64,000 nucleotides of DNA from Entonaema liquescens (Eukaryota > Ascomycota > Sordariomycetes > Xylariales > Xylariaceae), in the NCBI GenBank assembly GCA_902805475.1, contig CADCSX010000005.1:1375501-1439500 (forward strand), in the 5' to 3' direction. The notes below the pieces were generated by a model that saw only the letters and a list, made by a program, of their open reading frames with translations, searched no databases and was not told the DNA's origin. Of this stretch, positions 1 to 12,500 are shown in pieces. The translations under genes and the position numbers were made by a program. The first letter of the stretch is position 1. Each line of letters opens with the position of its first letter.

Positions 1-1607
1 TAAAATATAATATTAATATTTTTTATACACGCAAAAATATTTTAATAAATTTATTTATATATTAAATTTTAAAAACTAATTTATAATTATATATATTAAC
101 TTTTATTTTATATAATTAAAAACTTTATTATAATTTATAAAATTTTAATTAAATTTTTTTTTTTTTTATTTTAAATAATATATTATATTTTTAACCATTT
201 TATTATTAAATAATAATTAATTATTAAAATATATATTTTAATATATTATTTTATAATAAATATAAAATTATTTTTTTAAAAACTTTTTATACGTATAAAA
301 AATTTCAATATTATATTTTCAATTTAATGATATTTGGTAATTATATAAAAAAATGGTATAAAAATAAATTGTAATTATAATGGGTAATTACATATTTATA
401 ATATTATAATTATTTAAATTATAATAAATATTTATATATTTATAATATTATAATTATTTAAATTATAATAAATATTTATATATTTTAAAAATATTATAAT
501 TATATTTATTATAAATATTTATTATAATAATTATAATTATATTTATTAAAATATGTATTTATATATATAATTATAATTTATAATTTAAAAAATTTTTATA
601 AATATTAATAAATGATTATAATTAATTTATTTTATTTATGAATTTAAATATGTTACGTAATAAAGTTTCTTATTTATTATTAATAATTTTGTTATTTTTT
701 TTTTTAAAAAAACGGTTGTTATATATATTATTACCTTTTTTTTTTTTTTTATAATAAATAACGTTGTTAATTTATTTTTAAAATTAATTCGAACGCCGGC
801 CCACTTTTATTTAAATATAAATTTATATAAATCTATATAATAAATTATTTTTAAATTAATAATAATAATTATAAACTTTATTAATATAAAAATAAAAAAT
901 AAAATAAAAGTAAAAAATAAAATAAAAATAAAAAACAAAACGGGCATTAATTTAAATATTAATATTAATATTAATGAAATTATTAATCTTTAATTAATAT
1001 ATATATATAATATATTATATTATTAAAAATTTTATATATTTACAAAAAAATAACGTACCTCGTTATTATTATAATAATAATAAACATAAATATTATTTAT
1101 TAAATTAATATTTTAATTTAATATTATTATTAAAAATATTACGTATTTTTACCATAAATTATAACTGTTTACGTATTAATTACATTAATAATTATTAATA
1201 TGTAAATGGTTATAAATTTAAATATATAAAATTAAAATATTTTTTAAATTTATATTAATTATATTTTAATATAATTATATATTATAAAATTTATAATTAT
1301 TTTATTGATTAATGATTAAAAAGATTTTAATATAATTAATATAATAGTTATTTTTTTTAAATTAACGGTGGGAAAAAAAATTTAATAAAAAAAAAATATT
1401 ATTATAAAAAAAACGCGGGAAAATAATAATGTAAATGTAAGTTTTTTAAACCGTTTTCCATATAATTTAAAAAGTTATATATTTGTTAATTATATAAACA
1501 TATTTTATAATATATATAATTATGAATAAATATATATAATGGAATATTTTTTTTATTAAAATTAAATATATTTTAAATATTATATTTACAAATTATTTTA
1601 ATTATAA

Positions 1608-1642
<35 letters not shown>

Positions 1643-3720
1643 GTAATGGTAATGGTAATAATAATGGTAATAAATATATTTAAATTAAAAAAGTAAAATG
1701 TATAAAAAGTTTTTTTAATTAAAAATATTTTTAATAATTTATTTTATAAAAATAATAATAATTTAATAATTTTAAATAGAAAAAAAATATTAATTAATTA
1801 AATTATTTAATTATTTAAAAATAAATTTAAAAATATATTATTAAATTTTTAAAGTTAAATAATAAAATATTTTTTAAAATAATTAAATTTTTAATAAAAT
1901 TTTATCTTTTATATAAATTAATATAAAAAATGAAATTTATATAAAATTATATTTTATTAAATATTATATAATTATTAATTAATAAATGTTTTATTAATGT
2001 ATTAAAAAAAAAAATAAAAATAAGTTTTTTTATTATTTTTTTTTTAAATTAAAATTTATCCGTTTTTTTTTAAATATAAAAAATAATAAATTTAAAAATT
2101 GTTATTAATAATTTTAAAATAACGTAGTTATTATGGGATTTTATTTTATATTAATATTATTAAAAAAAGAAATTTAAATTTAGTTTTTTTTTTAAAAAAT
2201 TTTCTTGAAAAATTAAAAAAAATTATTATAAAATATAAATATTTAAATTAATTAATAAATAATATTATTATTTTAAAAATAATATTTTTTAATTATTTAA
2301 ATTAATCCCATACTATTATAACAACATTTAATTTTTTATTAATAATTATAAAAAATTAATAATATAAATAAAAAAAATAATAAATATAATAAAAATTTTA
2401 ATTATTAAAAAAAATATATATGTCATTTTAAACGTACATATTAATACGCATAGTTTTACTTTTATTTTACATTTATTATAATTCAACTTTACATAAAAAA
2501 GATAATTATTAAAAAAATAATATTTTTTAATAATAAAAAAAATTTTAACTTTTTTAATTTAATTTAAAATATATTATTTTTTTTAATTATAATTTATCTT
2601 TAATATTTAAACTTTATTATTAAAAATTAATATATTAAATATAATATAATAAGTTTTTTTTAATAAATATTTAATATATATTAATTATAAATACATTTTT
2701 ATAATTTTAATATTATAAAATAAATTTATAAATTCATTAATATTATGTAATAATTTTATAAATTATTAAATAATTTAAAATAATATTTTATCACTATTTT
2801 TATAAAACGATAACGATATTAAAAATATAAATAATATATTATTAATTATTTAAAATTATAAATTTAATAATTTTAATTTAAATTTAATCTAATTATAAAA
2901 AAATAAAAATAATAATAATAACGTTATAAAAAACAATAATAACGTATAAAACGATATTATAAACCATTTCCTTTATAATAAATTAATAATACAATTAATA
3001 AAAAAATTAAAAATATTTATATTTAAAAATACATTTGTAAAAAAATATCTTATTTATATAAAATATATAAAAATAATTTTAAATATATATAATAAATTAA
3101 ATTTATTAATTTAAAGAAAAATTTTTTAAATAATTAAATATTAATTATAAAATGTATTATTTACAAATTAAATAAAAATTAAAAATTATTTAAAATTATA
3201 TTAAATAAAATTAATATATTTTTTAAAATTTAAATATTAAAATTATACGTAATATATAATTATATCCAAGTTATAAAAATTAAATTTAATAAAATTATTA
3301 AATATTATTATTTAAAAAAACTTTTTTAATAATATTTATTTTTAAAATTTTTTTTATTAATTTTTAAATATTACAAATTAATAATTAATTTAAACGTTAA
3401 AATTACGGGTAAATTAACATATTTAAATTATTTTAAATTAACTTAAATAAATATTAATAAAAATTTAATTTTAAAACGTATAATTTAAATTAATTTAAAA
3501 AAGTTAAATAACTTTTTAAATAAAAATAAACTTTTAAATAAATAAATTTAATAATAATTAATAATTTTTTAATTATAAAAATTTTTTAATTATTTAAAAA
3601 AATTTAAAAATTAATAATATTAAATTAATATTTTAATAAATAAATTTTAAGATTTTTACATTTAATAATTAAAAATATTATTTTAACCAATATTATTTAA
3701 TTTTTAGTAAAAAACACACT
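1..3720. repeat. Extremely AT-rich, RIP-like block
   Basis: About 3.7 kb made almost wholly of A and T, dominated by TpA and poly-A/T tracts, with no open reading frame of note. Many of the few remaining cytosines lie in CpG (ACG) contexts. That is what is left when CpA and CpT cytosines have been converted, the known preference of repeat-induced point mutation. A 44-bp unit is present twice in tandem at about 392-484, and TTA- and AATGGT-type microsatellites lie at 1605-1670. A small GC-richer island lies at about 790-804. The transition to normal composition occurs within about 50 bp near 3720. It is most likely a heavily mutated transposon array, or possibly pericentromeric or subtelomeric DNA. 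I see no telomere repeat. Confidence 0.85.
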
Positions 3721-3765
3721 TAAACGAAAATATTCCAGTTAAATCCCTAATTACTGCCCGTTTTT

Positions 3766-4980
3766 TTAATCAATGCGCAGCACCCCTTTAAAGGTGCTAC
3801 GTCGAACTTGTGTAGACAGCACTAATAGTTGGTTTGAAACAATATGAGCTAACATCACTTCAAGAGGTTTTGTGGGGTCGGTATCCCTCTTATTCTGGTC
3901 GACGTTTACGAACTTTCTGGGATCAAACTCGGCAAACCCACAGATAATGCCTTGGCTGCCGTTACAAAGTCCTTGACCCGGGTCTAGATTCCAGCTTAGC
4001 ACAACGAGCATGCCTTCCTTTAACTCGAGACCTCTTTCATACCGGTGCTCACTCAGGGCTAGTAAGGACCCGTCTTCTTCTCGCCGGTTCTTGCTCTCGA
4101 GATGCGGATGTATTTTTCTTTTCCATACAAAGTCGTCAACACATTTGTACGTGTGCTTCTTCGTTTGTAATTTCCTAAACTCTTTGTGGTTAAACTCCCG
4201 CGCTTCCTTGCGGGATGCATAGAGTCTTGTCGCATTTGTTACGTCACAAGGATGATCCAGGAGTATGCCAAGTTGACTTTCTGTCAACGGACGCCCGACT
4301 CGAATTGCTTGCAAAGTTGTGATGAATGCTTCATCACTTTGCCGGTGAACCAACTTCAACGCGAAATGGACGAACTTGCAGTCTTCCCAGGCTCGACTTT
4401 GGAAAGCCCATTTGTCCTCATCGTACGAGTAACCATGTTCTTTGCATATATAATAGCCCTCCGTGCGATCTATTATCATCTCACTGCCACATTCAAAACA
4501 AAATCTAAAGGGCTCCACAGGCGGAAGTTGATGGAAGTCTCCCGTAACAACTACCTGGACGCCACCAAAAGCCTCATCTGACTCTCTAACGTACTTCATG
4601 ACTGCATTGAGCCTCTCGAAGTGAAGATTTTCTATCATACTGATCTCATCGATAACGAGGACGTCAGTATTCCGGATGCGTTTACGGCAACGTATTCTTA
4701 GCGCATCCTGTAGAAGTGCCCCAATGCCTTCCTTCATTGAATCCGGGGTCCATCCAGCGTATGACCATATGGTGGAACCGCCAACTTGCAATGCAGCCCG
4801 GCCGGTTGGAGCAATGATATGAACCACCTTCTGCTGGTCCCGTAATTTTTCCGTGAAGGCCCTCAGAACCGTAGACTTGCCGCATCCTGCAGAGCCCGTA
4901 TAAAATACATTACGGCCACTCATGATGATATCCACCAACTCGGCCTGCTCGGGACATAGAGGCTGCTCTGTTGTCGACAT
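3766..4980 (-). CDS. PIF1-type DNA helicase, 3'-truncated
   Basis: A 404-codon single-exon frame encoding the N-terminal and central parts of a PIF1/RecD-type superfamily 1B 5'-3' DNA helicase. Visible motifs are Walker A GSAGCGKST (residues 29-37), Walker B VIDEIS (109-114), motif III VVTGDFHQLPPV (144-155), LVHRQSD (210-216) and a C-terminal NGSQGII stretch (340-346). Between motif III and LVHRQ there is an insertion with C161-x2-C164, C179 and H182, which could bind a metal. The usual final motif (A-x-T-x-H-K-x-Q-G, motif VI) is absent. The frame stops at LRID, about 45 bp before the AT-rich block, so the 3' end looks eroded. The hAT-like element lies 74 bp upstream of the ATG, in the promoter. 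It is probably a non-functional or dying gene. Whether it was a host gene or transposon cargo cannot be told here. Confidence 0.82.
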   Translation of the reverse strand: MSTTEQPLCPEQAELVDIIMSGRNVFYTGSAGCGKSTVLRAFTEKLRDQQKVVHIIAPTGRAALQVGGSTIWSYAGWTPDSMKEGIGALLQDALRIRCRKRIRNTDVLVIDEISMIENLHFERLNAVMKYVRESDEAFGGVQVVVTGDFHQLPPVEPFRFCFECGSEMIIDRTEGYYICKEHGYSYDEDKWAFQSRAWEDCKFVHFALKLVHRQSDEAFITTLQAIRVGRPLTESQLGILLDHPCDVTNATRLYASRKEAREFNHKEFRKLQTKKHTYKCVDDFVWKRKIHPHLESKNRREEDGSLLALSEHRYERGLELKEGMLVVLSWNLDPGQGLCNGSQGIICGFAEFDPRKFVNVDQNKRDTDPTKPLEVMLAHIVSNQLLVLSTQVRRSTFKGVLRID

Positions 4981-5046
4981 ACGGGGAATAGAAGATGTTG
5001 AAAATAGACGCAGGTTATGAGGTATGAATTAGTTGTATTAGTTAGT

Positions 5047-5054
5047 TATCTAAT
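5047..5054. repeat. Target-site duplication, left copy
   Basis: TATCTAAT immediately outside the left inverted repeat. The same octamer follows the right repeat. Confidence 0.9.
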
Positions 5055-5103
5055 GAGTGATGCTATTTCAAGATTACCTTGCCGGACCTACAATGCAGAT
5101 TAC
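5055..5103 (+). repeat. Left terminal inverted repeat, 49 bp
   Basis: Identical, in reverse complement, to 5821-5869. It starts GAGTGATGCT and ends GCAGATTAC. Confidence 0.95.
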
Positions 5104-5820
5104 TTGGAATTACAACTGCCACCAGTTGCGTACAAAAATTATCGTAAATTGACAATTGTACAATTCTATTTTACTACCTTAAATTAAATTTAATATTTCC
5201 TAACTATAATAATAGATATTTACGTATATTTTGAGATATTTTAATTGCTTAATTCTTAATTAATTGATTAATACTAATTTTAAAAGAATGCGACCGTATT
5301 TCGTAAAGTTATTTTAGAAGTAATCTGTAACTAAGAGGTAGTAATTTACAAACAAGCGCTGGTAATTTTCAAATAGCAGTGGGTAATCTGTAAATAGTGG
5401 CCAGTAATCTGTAAATAGGGATACTTTTACATCATTTTCTTACGATACTAACGCTTTTAATAGAAGCTATTTACATACATTCAATCGGCGCAATTAAGCG
5501 CATCTAACGGTATTAGTTTCGTAAGTAAATAGTTTAAATTGAAAAAGATATTATTGAGTGACAAAGTAGTGCGTGCCACGCATGTTGCTAACGACGTTAA
5601 GTATTTAATTACGGCCAATTTCCTATACAAATACAGGCCTAAAACGAAGTCTAACGTCACTTATAGCATTTGACTTCACTTTTCCTTAATTAGGAATAAA
5701 AACGTAGCGTTTTGGTAATGTTTACTTTTCATTGTTTACATCGTGAGATCTAGAAGGTTGTGGAGCCATGTCATTTTACTAATAATCTTAGTTGCCAGTT
5801 ACTTACAAGTGTCCGGTGGG

Positions 5821-5869
5821 GTAATCTGCATTGTAGGTCCGGCAAGGTAATCTTGAAATAGCATCACTC
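5821..5869 (-). repeat. Right terminal inverted repeat, 49 bp
   Basis: Reverse complement of 5055-5103 with no mismatch over 49 bp. Confidence 0.95.
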
Positions 5870-5877
5870 TATCTAAT
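5870..5877. repeat. Target-site duplication, right copy
   Basis: TATCTAAT immediately outside the right inverted repeat, matching 5047-5054. Confidence 0.9.
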
Positions 5878-8435
5878 TAGGTGTATGAATAGGGTGTGTA
5901 TAGTATATAAGAGCCACGGGTGTGGGGCGTATAACCAGCCCCCTGATTTACCAGCCACACATATTCCAGCAGAAGAGGAGAATTGTCGGTTTGAGGACGG
6001 AGGAGGTAAACGCAAATGGCAGCTTCTGGGTGACGTTCTACCTGTAGGAAGATTCGTGCTTGCTAGTTTCTTCAGACATGACTCCCAAGAGCGTGTCAAG
6101 AACATGTTTACGTGGGGACACATTATTAAAAAGTCCGGTTTTAACTTGAGAGCATAGTCTGCTGAAGTTATCACCGGGTTTGCATTCAATGTTGAAGGTT
6201 AAGTAGATCTCGAGCACTTACAAGGTATTGACCTACCGCGAGCAAACGCGCGTCTATTGGCCTGCAATCCCTTATCAGTCGGTACCTTGCATAGAACTGA
6301 ATTGTATGTTAGGTACTGCTTAAGTATAGGTAGTAGGTAACACAAGTTAGATGAATCGTATTTCCTAGCCGTGAGATCTATCACTTTCGCGCACCTGACA
6401 CATCCTAGGTATAGCGACGCTGTGTAATCACAATTCTACTAACGGTAACAATATCCATTACTTTAGGTAGCCTTAACAATAGTAACGCTAGGTCTTTTTT
6501 TTGCAAAGTTGTTTTCGATAATAGGGTATATAGATCGAGACTAAGTCGTTTTATGGAGGACTTTCGGCTAGTATGCTAACTAAGGGAGTTGTGGGAGTCA
6601 CTTATAGGTAAGTATAGCCTTTACCAGAAGTGTCAGAATAGTTGCTTCCATTCTAAAGTGCTTTATCTCCGCCTGCGCCCAGTTAGGTACCTATAAACAG
6701 AGAACTCGTCTGATAGCCATACTGATAAAGTCCCAACCTGACATACAGCGTTTGTGTTACATCATTCCATTGTGTTCATTATTGTTGTTGTTGTAGAAGT
6801 ATGGGTTCTAAACTTTGCAGCTCCGCTGCAAGAAGTAAAGTATAGATACATGCTATGTCATATGACAGTTTGCTTGAGTAAGCTTATGCTCTCGATGTAT
6901 CAAACGGAATCTCAAGAAGGTCTTAGAATAATACCTAGGTACTAGGTATATAGTACATAGCAGACATTGTTGTGAGCTGTTTTGAGTTGAAGACTTAGAT
7001 GGCGATGTGAGGTTTAGCAGGAACCGAACAGACCGACCCTCAGTGCGCCGAAGAGTCAGCCTGTCCACGCCATAGAAGTTGTACTTGAGTTGGCCTGCAC
7101 AAACGCGGATGTTGATGAGGCCTGTTAACAGAACAACAATGCTATGAGGCTGACATAGGGTTGAGTAAATAATAAGATGTTGTAATTAGCTGCAAATCAG
7201 GTGTTAGAATTCTGTTTCTTCAACGTAAGTACATTTAGCTATTTTACTTACGTTAAATGGGTTATCATCTCGATGTCCTGCGTTATAGGCTAGACCGTCC
7301 CTTCTGAATGGGATGTATATAGTGTCTAACACATCTACTATCACGCATTAAGTATGCTTGGTCGTATTCGGCGCCGAAATCCTGTTGGAATTTCGAGAGA
7401 CACGTATCAAACGGAGAAGAGTTTGTGTACCCAAGTTGAGAAGATTGTTTATATAGACGCTTAGCCGACGGCTAAGGGGAGGTTCCTGGGGCGCTCCTCA
7501 CAACGCAACGTCTGTATTAGATAGATAGAGGCGACGGCGTAGCCTATGCCGAAATATACTTAAGGGATAGACTATGCCAATGTACTGTTAAGCTGATTCG
7601 AAGACAAGTGGCATGTGGGCAGAACGTCGTTGATGAGATTGGGGACGCCCAGCGATAAGAAGCAAATAGAATAAAATAATAAGAATAAAAATTGTTGGAG
7701 TAGACGAGAACAATTGCTTCCGCTTTATGACTCAATATTAGAAGTGAAAGAGCGAACCTGCCTATATCAGTTCCGGAGATATGTAGGTACCTACCTAGAT
7801 AAGTAAGTAAATAGAACAATAGAAAGCGCGCTGGTAGGAAGGCACGCACCATCTAATCATTTTAGGTACTTGCTTGTGCGAAAACATGTGCCTACATGAG
7901 GTAGATAAGCAATATTAGGCACATCTAAGGTACTCAGGTTAGGTAGGTACCTTAGGTACATGTAGGTAGGTAATGGAAGGTGCGTTTAAAATTTCGAGGC
8001 CGCTATGGAAAGAGTTCGGTTTGAAGTTGGTTACCCCTACCTATGTGGTTTCCCAAACGTTAATATTTACAGTAGCGTGGATGATTAAAGCCTGTATACC
8101 TTCCTAAATCAGGGCAATACATCTACAGTGTCCAACTACTAAGAGGTAGGAACCTAATAAAATCATTATCGTTATAGATAACGATACACCGCTCCTAGGT
8201 AGTAATAGACACTTTACGTAGTCCTAGCATTCCACAATACTCATAGAATCCGACAACTAACTCTTGTTTTTCCTAACTCAAGATACACGAAGCGTCTATT
8301 TCATGTATCTTGTCTGTACATACTTTAATAATAAGTCTTATGAACATACAAGTTACGTCAATACATAGTAGAGCACACATATACATATACATTATCAACA
8401 TACGCTGAATCCATAAGGCTATATGCTGTGTATCT
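5878..8435. other. Intergenic spacer without a recognised gene
   Basis: No frame here resembles a known protein. At about 5870-6190 both strands are open (a 90-codon plus-strand frame from an ATG at 5885, and a 106-codon minus-strand frame), but neither shows a domain. The 3' half carries several copies of a TAGGTAGGTACCT-like motif (about 7785-7800 and 7935-7970). Confidence 0.6.
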
Positions 8436-9582
8436 CTATTTCCTAGAAAAGGCAGCCTTAAGCTCGTTGACGCAGTCAATCACAAACTGTTTTGATGTCG
8501 GGTTGGATCCGTCCCAATGGCCAAAAGGATGTCCTTGACCTTTATAGACTTTGAGCTTGCTAGGAGTACCAGCTGCTACCAGTTTCTCGTGATATGCAGT
8601 CCCCTCCGAAACCAACGGATCAATCTCAGCGCAACGGATGATGGCCGGTGCCAAGTTAGCATGCGAATCTGCAACGATTGGTGACGCACGAAAATCTTTA
8701 GCCTGCTCTTCGCGGCTTTCGTCAGTTCCCAGCCACAGGTTATAAAACCATATTAGACGGTTGAGAGGCAACATAGGGGCGAACTCGAAGTCGATGTAAC
8801 TCCTATATGGTGTTGTTGCAGGGTCACATGAACCCTCCTTCGGAATGAATCTCGCGTCAATTACCGGCACGATGAGCAGCTGCACGGCAAGACGTGGTAG
8901 AGTCGGATCATCCCGAGCCTGCAACGCGAGAACCGCTGCAAGGCACGCCCCCGCGGACAGGCCACCGACGCCTACGCGTGAAGAATCTATCTTCAACGTA
9001 TTTACGTTTTGGAAAATCCATTTCAGCGCTTGCCAACTATCTGTAGCTGAAACTGGATGCGGATATTCAGGGGCAAGCCGGTAGGCAACATTTACTACAA
9101 TACAGCCAACTCCCTGGCAGATCTTTCGGCATAGAGATTCATCCGAGTCCAGACCTCCAATTACGAAACCACCGCCATGAAAATTCACAAGCGCCGGTAG
9201 CAAGCCTTCCCTTTCGAGTCCAGCACTAGCGATTGCTTCAGATGTGGGAACGTACACCTGTACAGCTATATCACCAGGAGGATTCGAGACGGGAACTTGG
9301 TAAATCCTGGTGGTGGCTACATCCGGCGCCGGACCAGCGACTTCGGCCGTGGGGAAGTCATACTTCTTTCGGTCACGATTATACTCTTCGTATGAAACCT
9401 GATCAGCCCGTAGTCGTGATGCTATAAGCCCGGCTGTTAGTGGAAGAATACATTATAAAGGTAACTTCATAATGACCAATACCTTGGTAGCGAATGTAGA
9501 TCTCGGTAAAGGCCGGATCGAGTCTCTCGACTAGAGTAGGATGTATCGGGTTGACGAGAGATGAAACGTCGTTAGAACCCAT
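8436..9582 (-). CDS. Alpha/beta hydrolase, HSL-type esterase/lipase
   Basis: Two exons on the minus strand, 9582-9483 and 9421-8436, with a 61-bp intron (GTATTGG...CTTATAG), giving 361 residues. The ATG at 9582 opens MGSNDVSSLV, and splicing continues the frame without a stop. Family signatures are the oxyanion-hole HGGG (about 115-118), the nucleophile elbow GGLSAG with Ser at about 189, Asp in EIDPL (about 301) and a His in QGHPFGH (about 331). This matches the hormone-sensitive-lipase/arylacetamide-deacetylase group (alpha/beta hydrolase fold 3), intracellular carboxylester hydrolases of broad specificity. There is no signal peptide. The length is normal for the family. The substrate is unknown, and no neighbouring gene suggests a pathway. 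Confidence 0.92.
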
Positions 9583-12500
9583 GACTGCTGATATATGCAA
9601 GCTGGTATTGAAGATGCTAACTTCAACAATTGTATTCCCACCACTTACACGTTGTATAGTATGATGTGATGTGTGATGGCAGACTAGCTGGAAGCCCGGA
9701 TAATTTGAACTGATCCCGTGAACTTGGCAATCAGTAAGATAAATACTACCTTTGGAGTTTTCGTACCCCTAGCAAAATGGGATGCGGAACTTAGTCCCTG
9801 GTTATGATACGACCAGTCCGTAGCCGGCCGCGTGTCTGAGTTCCAATATTATCTGTTCCTGACCTTTCGCGTGACGCCCTATATGCACTATATAGCAATC
9901 GTGGGGGTTCGGGGTAGCAGTAATACGCGGACGGGCAAGCCATTGCAGGGTAGCCAAGAAATCATAGTCTATACGTCTACCGAAACCCCAACTCAACGTG
10001 CTGTGGGTATCCGTCGGCTTATCCGAGGGGGAACGCCCGCAGAATCCGTACGTGGGGGGCGAGTTACTAGTATTATCTTGAAGACAATGCATGCCTATAC
10101 ATATGTCTCCATGACTAATTGAAACATAATAGACAACATCACTTAATTATATCTTTAGAAGTCACGAAGGACTGGCCAATCATATAATATGGTTGATTTA
10201 GGTCAGGTGCCAGGCAAAAAAAACCCACCACGAACATATCTATAGACTACTAAAATCCAGCATGACCAGGCGAGCCTACAACTCAACGGTACTGTCAGGG
10301 GAGAAGTGGGCCAGGGGCTTGGATACAAGGTCTACGAGTATATAAAGGGCTCACAGCGTCCTCATTAGAAGCCAGAAGACCAGGTATTACTAGATCAATA
10401 CAACTATCCTGACGATAACTTTATGTAAGACATCAATTCTGAGGTCTACATCACAGGCATGCGGGAACCCGGAGCTTCAGTATTCTTGTACTTCGAACCT
10501 CTAAGTTGATCTCATAACATGTTCGGCATAATAGAGCTTCATGAAGTTTATAGCTTATAGAGATAGACATGTGAAGAAGTATTATGCAAGTCTTGTAAGA
10601 GGGAAGGGTTTAAATTAGGTAGTTTATAAGATACCCAACATCAAACGAATGGGTACAATAACCGTCTTATCCAGACTTTAAGTAACTCCGGCCGTCGTTC
10701 TCTACCTAGGTATTATTATGATAATTCGAATAAGGCACAAGGTATATTCTAATATCAATCTTCTACTTGATAGCTATAGTAAGCACCGTTATGACTAAAG
10801 AGATTTTAAACTTAACACATCTAGACGACAAGAACAACCTTGGAAACTATCTTCATAGCTGTTCGTATAATAATGGGACTCTCGAATTGCCTACAAGTAC
10901 CTCATAAGAACGCTCAGGTAGAGTAAACCCCGGGTTTGAGGTATATTAGAGGGTCGTTGATACTTTTAGCACATCGAAACCCGTGGAGACATCTTATGAT
11001 CGCATCTATGGTTCCGAAGTATACCGTTCGATACACTAGAAAGAATATACCAAACCCTTACCCCTTTAACTCTAGTGGAGGCTCCTAAGACCTATGCTAG
11101 TCAGGTCTTTCGTTCTCCTATCCTGCACTATAGAATAGTTAAATATCCCGACTGTCCAGTCTCAGACAAGTTGATCCTTGCTTACGCCCCAACAGGATTT
11201 TGGCCTCACCTCTTGTTCACTTTATCATAAAATCAACACCAAACCAAACCTGTTGGTAATACCACAAGAGTTTAAGGCTTTATTAATTATATACACTTCA
11301 CTATCAACTCAGCTCGAGTATCTAGCCTAGCCAATACTAGGTCAGTAGGACTCTTACCTGACTTGTCGCTTGGAATCAATAAGTGTATATGTGGAATTTA
11401 TTGTGTCTGTCTATGTTAGGTAGCTTGTGATTTCGAGCTGCATCATATATAAACTGTGGTGATAAACACAATCATTCGGCATTAGGAGTTTGCTACAATC
11501 TATATGGGTTGGCGAAACTTATCAGGATGCTGAATTAACTGTGATATACATCTTTATGCAAATGATACTAGCAGCATCTTGTACGAAAGGGGTTTTACTG
11601 GGGAATGCACATTCCAATTGTAATCAGCCTCACTTCGTTGGGCAGTAGTGTACTTTATGTATCTGAGTTTGGCTCATGGTTGTGTGGAGATTTGTAAACG
11701 CTAGATGACTTGGAAGCTCTGATGAATGAATACGTAGACGCGCGTATGGATGAAGCTAAAAGCAGGCATTCGTCCATGCGTATATTGCCAAGGTATGTGG
11801 TCAGACTTGACTGTGCAGTTGGTGACAACATAAATCCATCTTGACTTGAGACCCAGTTTGTGTTAATGGAAGACGACCGAAAAACCTTGCCTCGTTAGTT
11901 GTGTGAAAGTTAGATGCGTTATTGGAGTTTGGGCATGATCTAGTGAAGTATGATCTAGTGAAGTATCCCTTGCGGCATTTACATTTACATACGGTTCCGT
12001 CTTCTTGTCCTGACCAAATACGGACATACCGACTTGTGTACCTTTTGGGAAGTATTCGTTGAGCTGGATCGTTCCTTGGGGGCGCGCTAGGAAGTAAGTG
12101 ACGACACTCAAAAAGCATCTACAAGGTCAAATTGTAGCATCAATGGTAGTAAACAGATACATCGGTTGTTCGGGTTGAAACTGGTTTCCAGGCTTCCTGG
12201 ATCTTAGGCTACTGACTTGGCGAACGGTCGGTCTCCTTCGCTCCGCGCGATGAGTAAATAAATAAAAGTACCATCCAAAGATTCCCGATCACCAGCCCCA
12301 TTACTTGGTTGGGCTCATTTACTGCAACGATAGGAGGACAACCGTCGTCAGCGGGTGATACAGAGGAGACCTAGTTATCGCTACTAGACCGGTAGGGGCT
12401 GAGTAAGTGCCTAACGTATTCATTCCTCCTGATACATCAGAATCAAGGGATTTCGTAAAAAAAAAATAAAAAAATAAAAATAAAAAAAAAGTCTGGACCG

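Larger units (their letters stand above)
5055..5869. mobile_element. Non-autonomous hAT-like DNA element (MITE), 815 bp
   Basis: The first and last 49 bp are perfect inverted copies of each other, beginning GAGTGATGCTATTTC. The element is flanked on both sides by the octamer TATCTAAT (5047-5054 and 5870-5877), an 8-bp target-site duplication. Eight-bp duplications are typical of the hAT superfamily. The ends do not carry the common CAGGG/TAGGG start, so P- or Merlin-like families remain possible. There is no transposase frame inside. The interior is AT-rich and carries repeated GTAATCTGTAA-type motifs at about 5317-5420, which may be subterminal transposase-binding repeats. Perfect ends and duplication imply a recent insertion, with little or no RIP. 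Confidence 0.93.

Noticed and set aside
3700..3765. Eroded last motif of the helicase in the AT-rich boundary
   Set aside because: One minus-strand frame after the stop reads FSFKCV, faintly like a decayed A-x-S-x-H-K-C-Q, but a deletion must be assumed and the match is too short.
9802..10122. 96-codon frames on both strands near the hydrolase gene
   Set aside because: Looked for a P450 or oxidase remnant; the motifs do not line up with any family.
11801..12118. Overlapping 105- and 82-codon minus-strand frames
   Set aside because: Both are open only because of base composition as far as I can see; no family recognised, and a tandem duplication interrupts them.
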